From Porodaedalea pini (taxonomy: Eukaryota; Basidiomycota; Agaricomycetes; Hymenochaetales; Hymenochaetaceae): a stretch of 64,000 bases of DNA. The stretch is taken from positions 1-64,000 of the forward strand of contig NBAY01000064.1 in assembly GCA_002794775.1 (NCBI GenBank), given 5' to 3'. Numbering within the stretch: position 1 is the first letter of the stretch; each line of letters starts with the position of its first letter. Positions 20,611 through 32,383 of the stretch are shown piece by piece. A program made the translations under genes and the position numbers. Under the pieces are notes generated by a model that was given only the letters and a program-made list of their open reading frames with translations, did no database searches and was not told where the DNA came from.

Positions 20611-21649
20611 TGCAGGTGTGTTTTTTCTGCTTTTCGTAGTAGCGCATCTCGATGTCTGATCATTTCTTGTTGATCGTAAAGCATAACTCCGTGTTTCGGG
20701 TCTACGAGGAACAGGTGCCCGTCACCGCTAAGCCTCGCCCTCGCGCGCTCATAATAATAATATTGTTGCTTAAGACTCGTCATGCCCTTCTGTGCAAATG
20801 TATTCAAATCCAAATAATTTTATTGTGCATATAATTAATTATAAAGTGCATAAAGTACTTGTACAAGCCTACAATTAAGTTGAGAGCCTTGTTATATGAT
20901 TACATTGAGTCGCAGTGCTTGTGGATAGCTACATTCAAATGAAAGCCTTGTGGTTGCTTGTCAGTGCTTGTAATCACATATACTATGATATAGGCAGTGC
21001 TGATCCTTGCCTAATGCGTGTCAGAACTAAATGTCACTACCAGCCGCGGATAGTTTTCGTGATGTCAATTGTTAGCAACTGCCTTCCCGTTACATGTTAC
21101 TCAGGGTCAAATAAGCAACGCAACTCCCCTCTGTTACACGTTATGGTTGCCTTGGTACATATTAGTACAGTGTAATACAAGACCGAGGTGGCAAAAGAAG
21201 TGGCTGGCAATATTATATGCTCTTGCCGGAAATGAAAAATGATAGGCAGACCAAAAGGACACGTACAAGAATCGCCGCTTCCAATTTATTTTGCTTTATT
21301 TGCTTCTATTTATGATGCTCGAGGATAGTTTGGATGACAGCCTCAGCGCGAGACACGACAACAGAGTTAGTCGGCTCCTATTCCAAAGCCGTCGCTCATT
21401 CACCAAAGAGCATTACGATGTTTTGCTGCTGCGCCGCCGCATCCCATCCATAAGATAGAAAACCCCGAACGGGCGATGTTATTAAGGCATAGGTAAAGAG
21501 CAGTACAGCGCATAGAGACAGACATGCATAAACTAAAAGGCACAGACGATAGCACAGAGGGTATAATACCACCAACAAGAAACAAGACAATGCCGAAGAC
21601 GAAGACGAATCCTACAACACCTCAAAACGACCAAAGAAACCGAAACGCT
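20611..21649. other. Intergenic region between HMG-box relic and eEF3
   Basis: AT-rich from 20750 to 21240, with repeated short motifs such as agccttgtgg and cagtgcttgt. From about 21300 to 21649 the composition is normal and probably includes the 3' untranslated region of the minus-strand eEF3 gene. No gene is recognised. Confidence 0.5.
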
Positions 21650-24600
21650 TTACAGGTCGTCCAGATCGTCGACATCTTCTCCTCGCTTCTTGCGTGCCAT
21701 CCGCTCCTTCTTCAGTTTCCGTGCGTCTGACGCTGTTAATTTCTTCTGCTTCTTCACATCGATCTTGTTGCCCATCGCGTCGTACTGGTCCTCCTCCTCG
21801 CCAGCAGCTTTGTCGATGCGTGCGCCGGAGCCCTGGCCCTCCACCCAGTTGTGTCCGGATGCCTCGAGACTACCATCGCGCATAGCCCAGACTCTGCAAG
21901 CAAAACATTATTAAAGCACTTTGAGACAATCGAGATATAGGAACTCACTCCTTGCAAATAGATTCGGAGAAGTCACGGTTGTGCGTGATAATAAGCACAC
22001 CACCCTCGAACACCTTGAGCGCCTCGATAAGAGCGGCGAGCGACTCACGGTCGAGGTAGTTCGTTGGCTCGTCCAGGCAGATGACGTGCGGGCGGCGCCA
22101 CGTCGCTGCACCGAGTACGATCTTCACCTTCTGACCACCAGACAGACCACGCATGGTGTTGTGCGATACGAACTCTGGCTCGAGACCGAAGTCCGCGAAG
22201 TGCTTCTCAATCTCGCGACGAACAAGCGGACGAAGAAGACCGAGGCGCTGCGCCTCACGGGTGTCAACCTCAATGACCTTCTTCTCGAAGCCGCGCTTGA
22301 CGAGTTCATCACGCGGTAGCCAGATGTTCTCAGACGACGAGAGACCCTTGAACGAAACCTCGTACTCATACGACTGCTTGAGCTTCTTGCGCGTGATGAT
22401 CTCATCGATGAGACGCTTCTGGCCTTCGACGACGATGGCGGCACCATCCTTCATCTTCTGCGCCTCTTCTTCAGAGATCTGACGGTTCGCCTTCGTCATC
22501 TCCTCCAAATCCTCACCAGTCTGGTAACGCCACAGCATGTACTCAAGAGGCGTCTTGTCGAGGTGGTTATCAATGTGGTGGAAGGCGTGCTGCGCGACGT
22601 AGCCAATGACCAAGTTCGGGTGCTTCCAGATCTCACCGCCCTTGTTCGGCTCGGTGTCGCCGACAAGCAGCTTGACGAGCGTCGATTTTCCCGAACCGTT
22701 GGGACCAAGAACAGCGACACGAGACGAGAGCGAGACTTGCAAGGTGATGTCGTGGAGTTGCTGGACAGGCGTACCTGGGTACTGGAAACCGACCTTGCGC
22801 ATCTTAAGCAGCGACTTCTCCTTCGTCTTCACACCCTCGAGTAGAGGTGGGTCGGGAAGCTTGAACTTGTAGTCCTCAGCCGCCTCAAGCGTGTAGTACG
22901 ACTTAGCCTCAGGCACGGCCTTGACGAACGACTCAAGGTTACCCCTGTAGCGCTTGAGCTTGAACCGGTTTAGGTGAAGGACGTCGGTGATCGTGTTGTT
23001 CAGGAAGCTGGAGTCGTGCGAGACGATGATCGAAGTGCAAGTCTTGAGGCCGGTGAGGTAGGCCTCGAGCCACGCGACGTTGATAACATCAAGATGGTTG
23101 GTTGGCTCATCGAGCAGGAGGATGTCGGCCTTGAATAGCATGGCGCGGGCAAGCGCCAGCTTCATCTTCCAACCACCAGACAGACTGCCGATAGCCTGAG
23201 CCTGCCTCTCGTCCGAGAAGCCGACAGATGCGAGCGTCTCGATACTCTCCTTCTCCGTCGCTTGGATGCGCTTATCGGCAAGAACCCACTGAAGAACAGT
23301 GGTCTCGGCCTCGCTGCCGTCGATGTCGTGCTCGACGTAGAAGGTGCGGACCTCGTCGGGAGATGGGAAGCCCTCGACCTGGCCGTTCGTGATTGCACGC
23401 ATGAGCGTCGACTTGCCGGTGCCGTTCTTACCGCAGAGACCGTAGCGGTGACCACGCTTGAGACGGAGGTTGGCGGTGTTGAGCAGGATCTTCGCACCGT
23501 ACGCAAGGGAGAAGGTGCAGTTGCAAAGATCCTCACCCTCCTCGTCATCATCAGCGGCATTGTCCTCCTCGCTGTCCGCGGCCGACGACTTGATCATGAA
23601 CTCCGCGGTGACCTTCGCCGGTTCGGGCGAAGTCGAAACATACTCAAGGAAAGGCGTGAGCGACTGCCACTGGCCATTGTCGAAGTTCTTGAGGTTAACG
23701 AGAGCCGCGGCGAGCGTGCCAACGTACTGAGCGGTGACGTCGGATGCAGAAGGCACCGGCGAAGCACCGAGCTTCTTGTAGACGGAGATAAGGGACGAAG
23801 TAAGAGCAGCCGGCTCAGCGACCTTGAGTGGAGGAAGGTTCGTTCCGTCACCCGTAGGGACCTCACCGACCTGACGGAGCGTAGCGATCGCACGCTCGAC
23901 GACGCCGCGAGCTTCGGGGTCACCGATGGAGTCCTTGATCTTGATCAGACCGGGAAGCAGCTTCGGCAGGAAGGGGCGGACGGTCGTCGCGGAGTCGACG
24001 AGCTTCGACATGTTGTCGATGATACTATAGAATAGAGTAAGATTAGATCGGACTCAATCAGAAGAGCGGAGTAAACGGAGGCTTACACAGCAACCTTGCG
24101 CTTCGTGGCGGTAAGCTTTTCGGTAAGACCACGGGAGAGGAGTGGGACCATGAGGGAAAGGGTAGGGGAGTCTACTTCAGAAACGAATGTGGTAGCGGAA
24201 AGGAGCTGAATGGTGCTAGGCACCTCCTCAACCGGATTAATTAAAGCAGATATAAGAGCCGGAATAAAGCGTTCTATGTCCTTGTTGGAGACCAATGCAG
24301 TGGCCTTAGTAAGAGTATCACGCGCAGCCTTCTTCACGTCGGCTTTGGTGTCCCAGATCGCCTCAGAGAGGATGGGGACGATTTCAGGCATGAGCTTGGC
24401 AGTCTGCTCCGGGGCGCTGACGACGAGCTGGTTGAGGATCGTTAGTGCACCAGTCTTGATCTGCCACTTGCCGGCGGTTTTGATCTGGTGAAGAAGTGCG
24501 GGGAGTACGGAGACGGTACCCCATGGGTTCATTGCGGCGACGTATGCCTTCACCGCGTCGACAGCAGCCGTCCGGACGGCAGGCATCTTGTCAGCGAAAG

Positions 24601-24949
24601 CCTCGATAAGCGCAGCATACAGACCCGAGCTGACGAAGGTTGGCTCGAGAGTCTTGATGGCGCCCTGGGAAACAACAGCAGAAACAACCTTGGCTACGCC
24701 CTCGCGTGCAGCGGGGCTCTTTTTGTCGGCGAGCGCCTTAACGGCGGCATCGTTGAAGCCTGATGCGGCCACGGCCGACGGGCCTTCTTTTTGGGCGAGC
24801 GCGACGAGGTTAGCAGTCGCAGACTCGCTGGACGCCTTGTCGGCGACAAAGAGGGAGGAAAGGTCGATTTTGCTGTCAGAGGCCATGGCGGCTTTCAGGT
24901 CAGCGGGCGAAGGAATGGAGGCAGGGGTAGCAACAGACGTCGCGGGCAT
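21650..24949 (-). CDS. Translation elongation factor 3 (eEF3)
   Basis: Exons 24949-24087, 24024-21949 and 21893-21650 join in frame to 1060 residues, close to yeast eEF3 (1044). eEF3 is the fungal-specific ATPase that removes deacylated tRNA from the ribosomal E site in the cytosol. HEAT-type helical repeats fill about residues 1-400. ABC domain 1 has Walker [10 protein letters not shown] near 486 and signature [17 protein letters not shown] domain 2 has GPNGSGKST near 720 and signature [16 protein letters not shown]. The insertion between them in domain 2 corresponds to the chromodomain. The C-terminus is highly basic ([16 protein letters not shown]), as in known members. The start [11 protein letters not shown] follows a probable 5' UTR intron (25031-24959, GTGCGT to GATCAG). 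Intact and strongly codon-biased, so surely expressed. Confidence 0.96.
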
Positions 24950-25033
24950 TTCGAGTATCTGATCGATGAATGACAATCGCCACGCATGTCAGTGTACGTT
25001 GCAGACACAACAAAAGACGACAAGCACGCACCT

Positions 25034-25803
25034 ATGAGAAGATAGGGGCGACTAGGGAGCTTTAGTCTATGTCGTCTGTAAGGCTTGCAAAGACAAGAAA
25101 CAAAGAGACACTCTAAAGCGGTCTATAGGGCGGAGCCTGTAGAAGCAAGTCATTGTCAGCACTACGCAAAACAACGAGCTCGACGCTATACATGCCGTCG
25201 GCAGGCGCGGCAACGACGAGCACAAGAGCGGGACTGACCTTCTAACAGTGCAGAAAGGGGAAAGTGGGGAGCAACGAAGTTTTCCGACCAGTTTATATGC
25301 AAGCAACGGCGGAGTTTAAATTACTAAGGAAATTCCCTTATGTGGACAAACATGCTGTGTCTGATGCCCCGGTAGCATTCCGGTTTCTGCCACAGACCGA
25401 CAGCCAAAACTCTCGAGATGGAGCAAGTAGTCAGCAATTATCCTGTGCAATATCCTAGACCCGGTCTATGACTAGTGCTTCCTCATCGTCGATGCCGACG
25501 CCGACGCCGACGCCGAGCGTCGGTGAAAGCTGCTCAGTCGCGAATTATAATAATCCTGAAACGTACACACGTTCGAAACGTTGCCAGCAGATCACAATCA
25601 AGCATCAGGATGGGCAACAGCCTCGTTCCTATCTCGCTAAAAATGCGGGGTAGCCGCACCCCCGCAAAACTCTATCTGATCAGCGCTCGCCACCTCGTTG
25701 GTCAGAAGAGACACCATAATCCCCGACAAAACCTTGCCATTTCACAATTACGAACAGCTGTCTACACAGAACGAGCTATCTGCATCTCACGGCCGCCTCC
25801 CCG
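25034..25803. other. eEF3 promoter and V-ATPase 3' flank
   Basis: Spacer between two minus-strand genes. The part next to eEF3 (25034-25300) should hold its promoter. A (gccgac)n microsatellite of about four units lies near 25494-25518. No further gene is recognised; the open frames here have no family resemblance. Confidence 0.5.
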
Positions 25804-28800
25804 TCACGTCGTCTCTGAGAACTTGAGCGGAGAGAACGCCTGTCAACGTGGCGCCGGCCCATCCAAGTCAGTCATGAGAACCAAAAGAAGAACGTAAGAA
25901 GGTACACACATATCCGCCACCCTCGTAGTGCTTGCTGTTCGCCTCCACCCAGTGCAGACGCAGTGCGTGCAGGAACGCAGACAAGCCCTAACAATGCGAT
26001 CGGTTAGACTTAATAGCTCTGCTTCGCACACGAGGCAAGAGAAGGAAAGAAATACGCACCTCCATCACGCAAAGGATGAAAATCGTCAGCACGAACCACA
26101 TGAGGCCGATAACGATTAATCCAATCGTGCCGAAGATCCCGCTCCAGCCGAGTGCGATCTCGACGGTCATCGACCATAGCACCTCCGACAGTTGAGCATG
26201 CGCCAGTGAGAGCGCCCAAAGACGCAGATACGAAGCCGTGTGCGAGATACAGCCTAGGCAGAACTCGATGGTGTGAATGACCTGGTGCACCACAACCTCA
26301 CTGAAGTCGTGTTGTTCCTGTCAAGAATAGAATGTGAATAAGGTGTCTAGGGATTGGAAGTCGATCATTACGAGACAGCACGTACACCGCCCTCCTCCAT
26401 TGCTTCCGCAACCGCACGGCCGTTACCCTCTTCTTCGCCATCTAAATCTCCGCTCATTCTTGGTGCGTCGTCCGCGTGGTTAAGTCCAACGTAACCCTGC
26501 TTGTGAATCTTGTTCATCTCCTTCCACTCGAGATATGGCTTTGTGATCAGCAGCCACGGCACGCAAATTGCAGCTAATCCCAGAAGTATCACCTGGACCG
26601 GCCCCTGGCCCCTATAAAGCTGATCTTCCGCCTCGACGCTCCCTGGCGAGAGGAACATGTTGATAATCATGTTTAGAAGCGATGGTGGCTGAATCGATGC
26701 CTGCGACCAGTCGATGCTCCACTTGTAGAGGATACAAATAACGAGGTAGCCGAAGATCGATTGAAGGAAGACCATTTGCGGGATGAAGTTACTATACAGA
26801 TCCGACAGTCTGTGGAAACGAAGGAGATTCGGAATTTGCAGGCAGAGAGCAAAAGTCATCTGCGGTGAATGTGTCAGTGACTTCTAAAATCGCAGCAAAG
26901 CCTTCCACTCACATGAATAACACCCAGCACGATCGACATTTTCATCTTGTACGAGTTGGTGAAGACGAGTGCATTGTCAGCACCATGCCAAGCTGGATCC
27001 AATCCGAAAGGATAGGTATGCCCATTAGAGACGCCTTCTTGAGAATCCTCGGATCCAGTCCAATCCCATCCTGAATGCCAAATATGAAGAGATTTCGAGA
27101 AGATATCGTTGTACATCAACCCGGTGTACATAGAGAAAAGACCCATCAACAGAATGATGTAACGTCCACTGCAGGTAACTTAGCGAGTTAATTCAGAAGA
27201 AGCAGAAAGACCCAACTTACTAGAAAAATGTGCCAAAGATCTATGGAGAAAGAATCAGAGAAGAGGGATAAGTTTAGGCTAGGGTAACTCACTTCTCCAA
27301 GATCAGCATGCTTCAGCTTCCTCTCCGACGCAATCATGACAAGAGCAGAGATAAAGATGATCGTTCCGTGGCCAATATCACCGAACATGACGGCGAACAA
27401 GAAAGGGAAGGTGATCACCGCGAACAAGCCCGGGTTGACTTCCTGGTACGTCGCCGTTCCGTAGCTGTCCATGATTGCCTGGAAGCCCTCCGTGAATTTG
27501 TTGGTCCGAATGAAGGTCGGAGGCTTCTTGTTGGTACGCAGCTCATGTAGGATTGGAGGAACATTTGTTCCAGATTCCTCCTGGAGTTTGAGTCAGATAG
27601 GCAGCAAAACACAGTTCAATAATACGCACAGTTGCGTGGCGCAGAGCTTCCTGGATATTAACAATATCTCTCGTCGGAACCCATCCTTCAGCAAGCAGAG
27701 TCTTGCGCCGAACGTCGTAGTTGAAGAAATTCAGAGTCTCGTAAATCATCTTCTCTTTGCGAACTACATCTTCCCATTTCGAAACACTGTCGCCGATCGC
27801 ATTGAGCTCAATGCGCCTATTGTGACCGGTGTTGTAAAGGGCAGTCGACAGGTCTTCCAGACGCGTGTTGACATCACGAAGTGCATCTGCACGCTTGTCG
27901 GCATTCGCATCGATCGGATAGAGCGTTGCACCCATTGACTCGGCGACCTTGCGGATCTTCGCGAGCAAGGCTTCACCATGAGCGAAAATTATGAAGACAT
28001 TTTTGCGCGTCTCTTCGCCAGTGACGGGGTTTATAAAGGGCTCCTCAATATCCGAATGGTTCATGTAGAGGTTGCCTCGCAGAACGCGCCACAATACCCG
28101 CTCAAATGTGGGGAGGCGAGAACGTTCAATCGTCCCTGAGACGAATCTAGGAGAAATGAGTCAAAGGGAGGAGGAAGAGACAACTAACGCACTCCAGATC
28201 AAAGCCTCCGGACATATACTGACTCGTCGTGAATTGGCTCTCAGTGTCATCATGCTGGAGTAAAGGGGCGGAGCTCTCGTCGAAGGACGTTCGAATCTCA
28301 CTCTGGTGTCCCTCAGCCTGCAGAAAAGGCATTAACAAAGACGCTCGCCACAATCAACAGCAATATGATCATACCTTCTGGAAGAAAACAGCTGTCTCAC
28401 GTAGAACATGCCTCGCTTCAATGAGCTCTCTCAAGCGCTCACTCAAAGTCTCATAGCTGTCGTTCATCTGCACAAGCCTCTTCTCGTGCTCAGCCAGCTG
28501 GACGTCGAGATCGTCGATGGTCTGTGGACCACGAGGGCCAACAGTAATCATCATCAATGCTGACTCGTACAATGGCCTGACTCGAATAGGGTCCCTTTCC
28601 TTCTCTATCTGCGTCGTGAAGAAGCGAACGCGACGAGCCATCTCGTCAATGCGGCGTATCTCGGCAACGTATGAACGTTGGAATGTGTTTACTTCTGGGT
28701 TCAGCTGCAAAGCCATTGAGTCTTTTCAATGCATTTTTCAGAGACACGACTCACATCTTTGAACTGTACGTTCCCAAGCTCCCCTAGTTCATACACAGCA

Positions 28801-28942
28801 TCATGCGCGACTTCAGTAGGCACGATGAGTTGCACAAGGCTCATCTGCTCAGAGTCTGTGGCGAGTCATAAATCAGAACGATTACCACTTAACCTATATA
28901 ATAAGAGTGCTCACGAAAGAATGTTGGGTATTCATCCCCCAT
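25804..28942 (-). CDS. V-type proton ATPase subunit a (Vph1/Stv1 type)
   Basis: Twelve exons join in frame to 836 residues (yeast Vph1 has 840). Exons are 28942-28915, 28855-28755, 28704-28375, 28317-28193, 28146-27630, 27580-27293, 27240-27221, 27168-26913, 26859-26386, 26317-26060, 25987-25910 and 25839-25804. Subunit a forms the proton half-channels of the Vo sector, acidifying vacuoles or Golgi. The N-terminal half is the cytosolic coiled-coil arm ([19 protein letters not shown] onward). The membrane half starts around [15 protein letters not shown] and includes [18 protein letters not shown], with the essential arginine in YLRLWA. The C-terminus is [15 protein letters not shown]. Exon 7 is only 20 nt. 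No defects are seen. Confidence 0.95.
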
Positions 28943-29775
28943 TTTGTTCACGAATACCCGCGAACGCCGTACTAAGTTGGACAGAAAAGAGGAGCGAGAA
29001 GTGTCGACGCGAATACACGTGATGACATAATTCCGTGGGAAGCGATCACCTATTTGACACCACGTAGAACCTTAACGTTGCGCCGACTCGGAGCGAGCGA
29101 AATTTCAAGTTCAGCACAGGCTACGAGGAAGTTCTGTAAACCACTGAAAGCTCATTAAACGGCTGGCATACTAAATCGACCTACTCCCGGATACTTCCAT
29201 CCAGGCTCTCGGCTTTGAAGACACTCCATTGAGTCGAAGCGTGATGTGGACGATCGCGAGCAGTGAAGCGTGCATACCCATCTTCACTTCCGTAACTCGT
29301 TGACCTTCTTACTACGCTCAGAATAAAGGCATTATGGATATACAATCTGAAAGGAAAGCAACCGTTATCTCCGACAGGAGCCTGACATTACTAGACTTTG
29401 GCCACCAAACACGCATTCCTGGCGTGTGAAGTCGGAAATAATCACTTGCCCAGTGCCCTAGCAATCTCCTCAGCGGAATATAGGGAGATCCTGTGGTTAA
29501 GCGACAGGCTTCAAGCTGCCTTGTGTTTATCAGGACAAAGGTCGCAACTGCTCATACTATTGAGTCGAACAAGACAAATATGCCATTCATCCAGTATTTT
29601 CGGCCGTGACGGACGGCCCAGTCCAGCCGTGCTGGGAGCCCTCAGAACCATCATGCTTCCAATGTTTCAGGAGATTCAGTATTTAAAGTGATCCCTTGCT
29701 CTGTCAAAGTATCAGTGTTCTGATCTCTTTGACACCCTCGTCCGCTGCTTCACAATCCTTCCCAAACAAATAGGA
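28943..29775. other. Divergent promoter region
   Basis: About 830 bases between the minus-strand V-ATPase gene and the plus-strand cerato-platanin gene, so it should hold both promoters. tatttaaa at 29680-29687 is a possible TATA element for the latter, 89-96 nt before its ATG. An open frame at 29398-29691 shows no recognisable features. Confidence 0.5.
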
Positions 29776-30207
29776 ATGAAGTCCTTCGCCATCGTCACTA
29801 TACTCTGCGCTGTTGCTGGCCTATCCACCGCCCAAACTACCGAGCGTGCGGCATACGATCCCACATACGATAATGCGGATGGGAACATGAACTCCGTCTC
29901 GTGCGGCGACCAGCTTTTCGCCCGCTTCCCGACCTTCGACTCCCTGCCCTCGTTCCCGCGCATCAGCGGTACTGCGTTTATCAACAACTCAAGCTCCCCG
30001 AACTGCGGCTCATGCCGGAGGCTCGGAGTTGAGGGTTCGCGTCTTCCATTCACCCATTTCACGGCGATCGACGTCGTTGGAGAAGGCTTCAACCTTTCTG
30101 AGGAGTCTATGCTCGCTCTCACGGGAGAGGATGGCATAAGTAAGGGTTCGGCAGAGATCACCGCTGTTCCAGTGCCTGCGTATATATGTGGCATCTTTTC
30201 TCAGTGA
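29776..30207 (+). CDS. Cerato-platanin family secreted protein, copy 1
   Basis: A single exon encodes 143 residues. The first 19 residues (MKSFAIVTILCAVAGLSTAQ region) form a signal peptide. The mature protein follows the cerato-platanin pattern: YDPTYDNADGNMNSVSC, FPTFDSLPSFPRI, NCGSC, then HFTAIDVVGEGFNLSEE and a final Cys before the C-terminus. Four Cys fit the two expected disulfides. Family members are small cell-wall-associated proteins with expansin-like folds that bind chitin oligomers and loosen polysaccharide, and some are sensed by plants. The residue after CGSC is Arg instead of the usual aromatic (copy 2 has Trp), which may alter folding or ligand binding. It is followed 0.7 kb later by a paralogue on the same strand. 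Confidence 0.88.
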   Translation: MKSFAIVTILCAVAGLSTAQTTERAAYDPTYDNADGNMNSVSCGDQLFARFPTFDSLPSFPRISGTAFINNSSSPNCGSCRRLGVEGSRLPFTHFTAIDVVGEGFNLSEESMLALTGEDGISKGSAEITAVPVPAYICGIFSQ

Positions 30208-30824
30208 TTAGCATCTCGATAATGCGGCGAGACGAATGTAAGTTGTATATCCTCTGAAGCTCATCAACCAATTCTAACTCGTAGCGTGTGCAGAGATCGA
30301 GCAAGGAACATTTGTGCAAGAAACCATACCATGGCTGTTGACTGAAATGGAATCGGTGAAGTTTTATTGTTGCAAGACTCTTCTAAACGTCAGAAACAAG
30401 TTTCGTTGCGTCTGCAGTCCTGGCTTACTGAAATGCATTCGCCGTTCAGCCCCGACATCATTTGTGTACAACAGTTCTTCATGCTCCGCAGTGCAGCTAA
30501 GTCATCTACTTCCTTTCTATACATCAAAACTTGAAACAGTTAGAGACAGGCCGCTAAGCACGCATTCTTACATCCCAATTGGAGCGTTTATCGCCCTGGA
30601 GGTCTCGCAGCAGGGAAACTAGCGATCATTCCTATACACTTTCTTGCCTGTTTCGGGACTGACTCTGTCAAGTGTACAAGAAGAATGTAGCAGCTACCAA
30701 ACCTACTTGTTTATGCCAAGACAAATCTGCCGCTCCTCGAGGATTTCGACTCAGATAGACGGCTTAGCATGATTGTAGCGGGTAACTTGCAAACATCCTC
30801 TGTTCTGTGTCTCAGGTGCTAATG
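30208..30824. other. Spacer between tandem cerato-platanin genes
   Basis: About 620 bases holding the 3' end of copy 1 and the promoter of copy 2. An open frame at 30314-30622 shows no family resemblance. Confidence 0.5.
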
Positions 30825-30832
30825 TATATAAA
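30825..30832 (+). promoter_or_regulatory. TATA box of cerato-platanin copy 2
   Basis: TATATAAA lies 79-86 nt before the ATG at 30911, in a position and context typical of strongly expressed fungal genes. Confidence 0.65.
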
Positions 30833-30910
30833 GCAGAGCAGAATCTGTTGGAAAGCCAGTGCTCGGACTTCGTCAACACCTTTCATACACACATTCACTC
30901 TGCGCAGATA

Positions 30911-31345
30911 ATGGAGTCTTTTATCCTCCCCACTATGCTCGTCATAGCTGTGAACCTTGCGGCTGCTCAAATTTCTACCCGTGCTACTTACGATGCTACG
31001 TACGACAACGCAAGCGGAAACACAAACTCCGTCGCGTGTGGCGGCCAACTCTCGGGACGTTTCCCTACATTCGGCTCGCTCCCCGCTTTCCCGCGCATCG
31101 GCGGGACATCATTCATAAACAACTCGAGTTCGCCGAACTGCGGCTCTTGCTGGAGACTCGAGCTCGAAGGCTCTCGGGAGCCTCACATATTCTTTTTGGC
31201 GGTTGACGTCGCGGGTGACGGTTTCAATATTTCCGAGGAGGCCATGCTCGAACTCGCAGGCCAAGACGGTATAAACAATGGCTCAATAAGCATCACGGCC
31301 AGCGCAGCCCCTGGTGAGGACTGTGGGTTCTTCACCGAGCGATAA
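30911..31345 (+). CDS. Cerato-platanin family secreted protein, copy 2
   Basis: A single exon of 144 residues starts at MESFILPTMLVIAVNLAAAQ, a clear signal peptide ending near residue 20. The mature part shows YDATYDNASGNTNSVAC, FPTFGSLPAFPRIGG, NCGSCWRLELEG, FLAVDVAGDGFNISEEAM and a terminal DCGFF. All four Cys and the Trp after CGSC match the family. It is about 65 percent alike to copy 1 by eye and more typical of the family, so copy 1 is probably the more diverged duplicate. It is expected to be secreted to the cell wall or medium. Confidence 0.92.
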   Translation: MESFILPTMLVIAVNLAAAQISTRATYDATYDNASGNTNSVACGGQLSGRFPTFGSLPAFPRIGGTSFINNSSSPNCGSCWRLELEGSREPHIFFLAVDVAGDGFNISEEAMLELAGQDGINNGSISITASAAPGEDCGFFTER

Positions 31346-31567
31346 TAAAGGAAGGGTCATGGTAAGGCCTTTTCTTTTCTTTTGTAAAACAAAAGATAAT
31401 TAATCTTGTAATAAGGTAGCTCAGGTACCAGCCAGATACTTTTGGTGGAGGGGACATGTGTCGGAAAGGATATTGTAGTTTTATTACCAGAGACCTCAAT
31501 TCCAATTTAATCGGTGTAACAAGAATTTAGTGTTGTGCGTCTTCCTGCCTGAGTCTAAAGTGAGTGA

Positions 31568-32020
31568 ATGCACAGACACGGTTGTTCGGAACGCAAAAGT
31601 CAGATTGCCGGACCGGTGATGCAATCATACTATTTTGGAAAGTCTGTCTTAGTAACCGTGGACCCCGAAATCCCGGCAGATGCAGAACGGAACGCAAGTA
31701 CCAGCACACCCAAGCAGGATCATCTTATAGTAATGCCTCACGCTCTCGACTACAACTCCAACGTCTATCTAGCTGTATCGCTCACGCCCTCCTCCGCTTA
31801 CACAAGTAGACCCATCTCGCTTGAGGCATACCCATCTATCACATCTGCAGGAAACGTCGGCGAGCTGCAGGACGTGAAGCTGCTCAGTGTTCCTAAAGAT
31901 GAATGGCCTAACGTCGGGGAGGATATCTTGAATGCTCTGAAGGGCGACAAGGAGAATATCTTGCGCGTTGACGTTCAGGAACCGAAGCCCAGGAAGAAAC
32001 GTGGCAGCGATGAACTTTGA
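31568..32020 (+). CDS. Small hypothetical protein, 150 residues
   Basis: One open frame with ATG at 31568; a second in-frame ATG at 31619 (MQSYYFGKSVLVTVDPEIP) may be the true start. The sequence is of ordinary composition (HLIVMPHALDYNSNVYLAVS, LSVPKDEWPNVGEDIL) and ends in a basic, acidic-flanked tail (EPKPRKKRGSDEL). There is no signal peptide or membrane segment. I do not recognise the family. The frame length and fungal-like codon use support a real gene, but an upstream exon or frame loss cannot be ruled out. Confidence 0.5.
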   Translation: MHRHGCSERKSQIAGPVMQSYYFGKSVLVTVDPEIPADAERNASTSTPKQDHLIVMPHALDYNSNVYLAVSLTPSSAYTSRPISLEAYPSITSAGNVGELQDVKLLSVPKDEWPNVGEDILNALKGDKENILRVDVQEPKPRKKRGSDEL

Positions 32021-32383
32021 CGAACTTGTATTTCTTGGCGGAGACCTTGATGTATGATTATTTTATTGAATATATTCCCGAAGACTGTTCTTACTCCTAC
32101 TACTGTTAAGATGAAAAGACTATATGTGGAATTGTAAACCTGTACAAGATGGGATGTCTACTATTACAACACGAGCACTGCTTTGTGTTCCAGAGTGTAC
32201 ATATGTAGAAATTGGACGAATGTCTGCGAGATGATGTGTAAATGGAGTGAGAAATGGAGCAAGAAAAGAAAGTGTCAGTCTGTGAGTAGTGCGTGATGAA
32301 TATCTGAGCTGAAAATGTGGTATAAGTTGAATAAATATTTTAATGTCCAATAGCTTGCTCGCGAGACGCCGTTAGAATGACTC
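32021..32383. other. Spacer between convergent genes
   Basis: About 360 bases between the small plus-strand gene and the 3' end of the minus-strand RhoGEF region. AT-rich and likely to hold both 3' ends. No gene is seen. Confidence 0.5.

Noticed and set aside
21921..24962. Long plus-strand open frames across the eEF3 gene
   Set aside because: They are antisense to a highly expressed gene with strong codon bias, which opens antisense frames; their products are Arg- and Glu-rich without domains.
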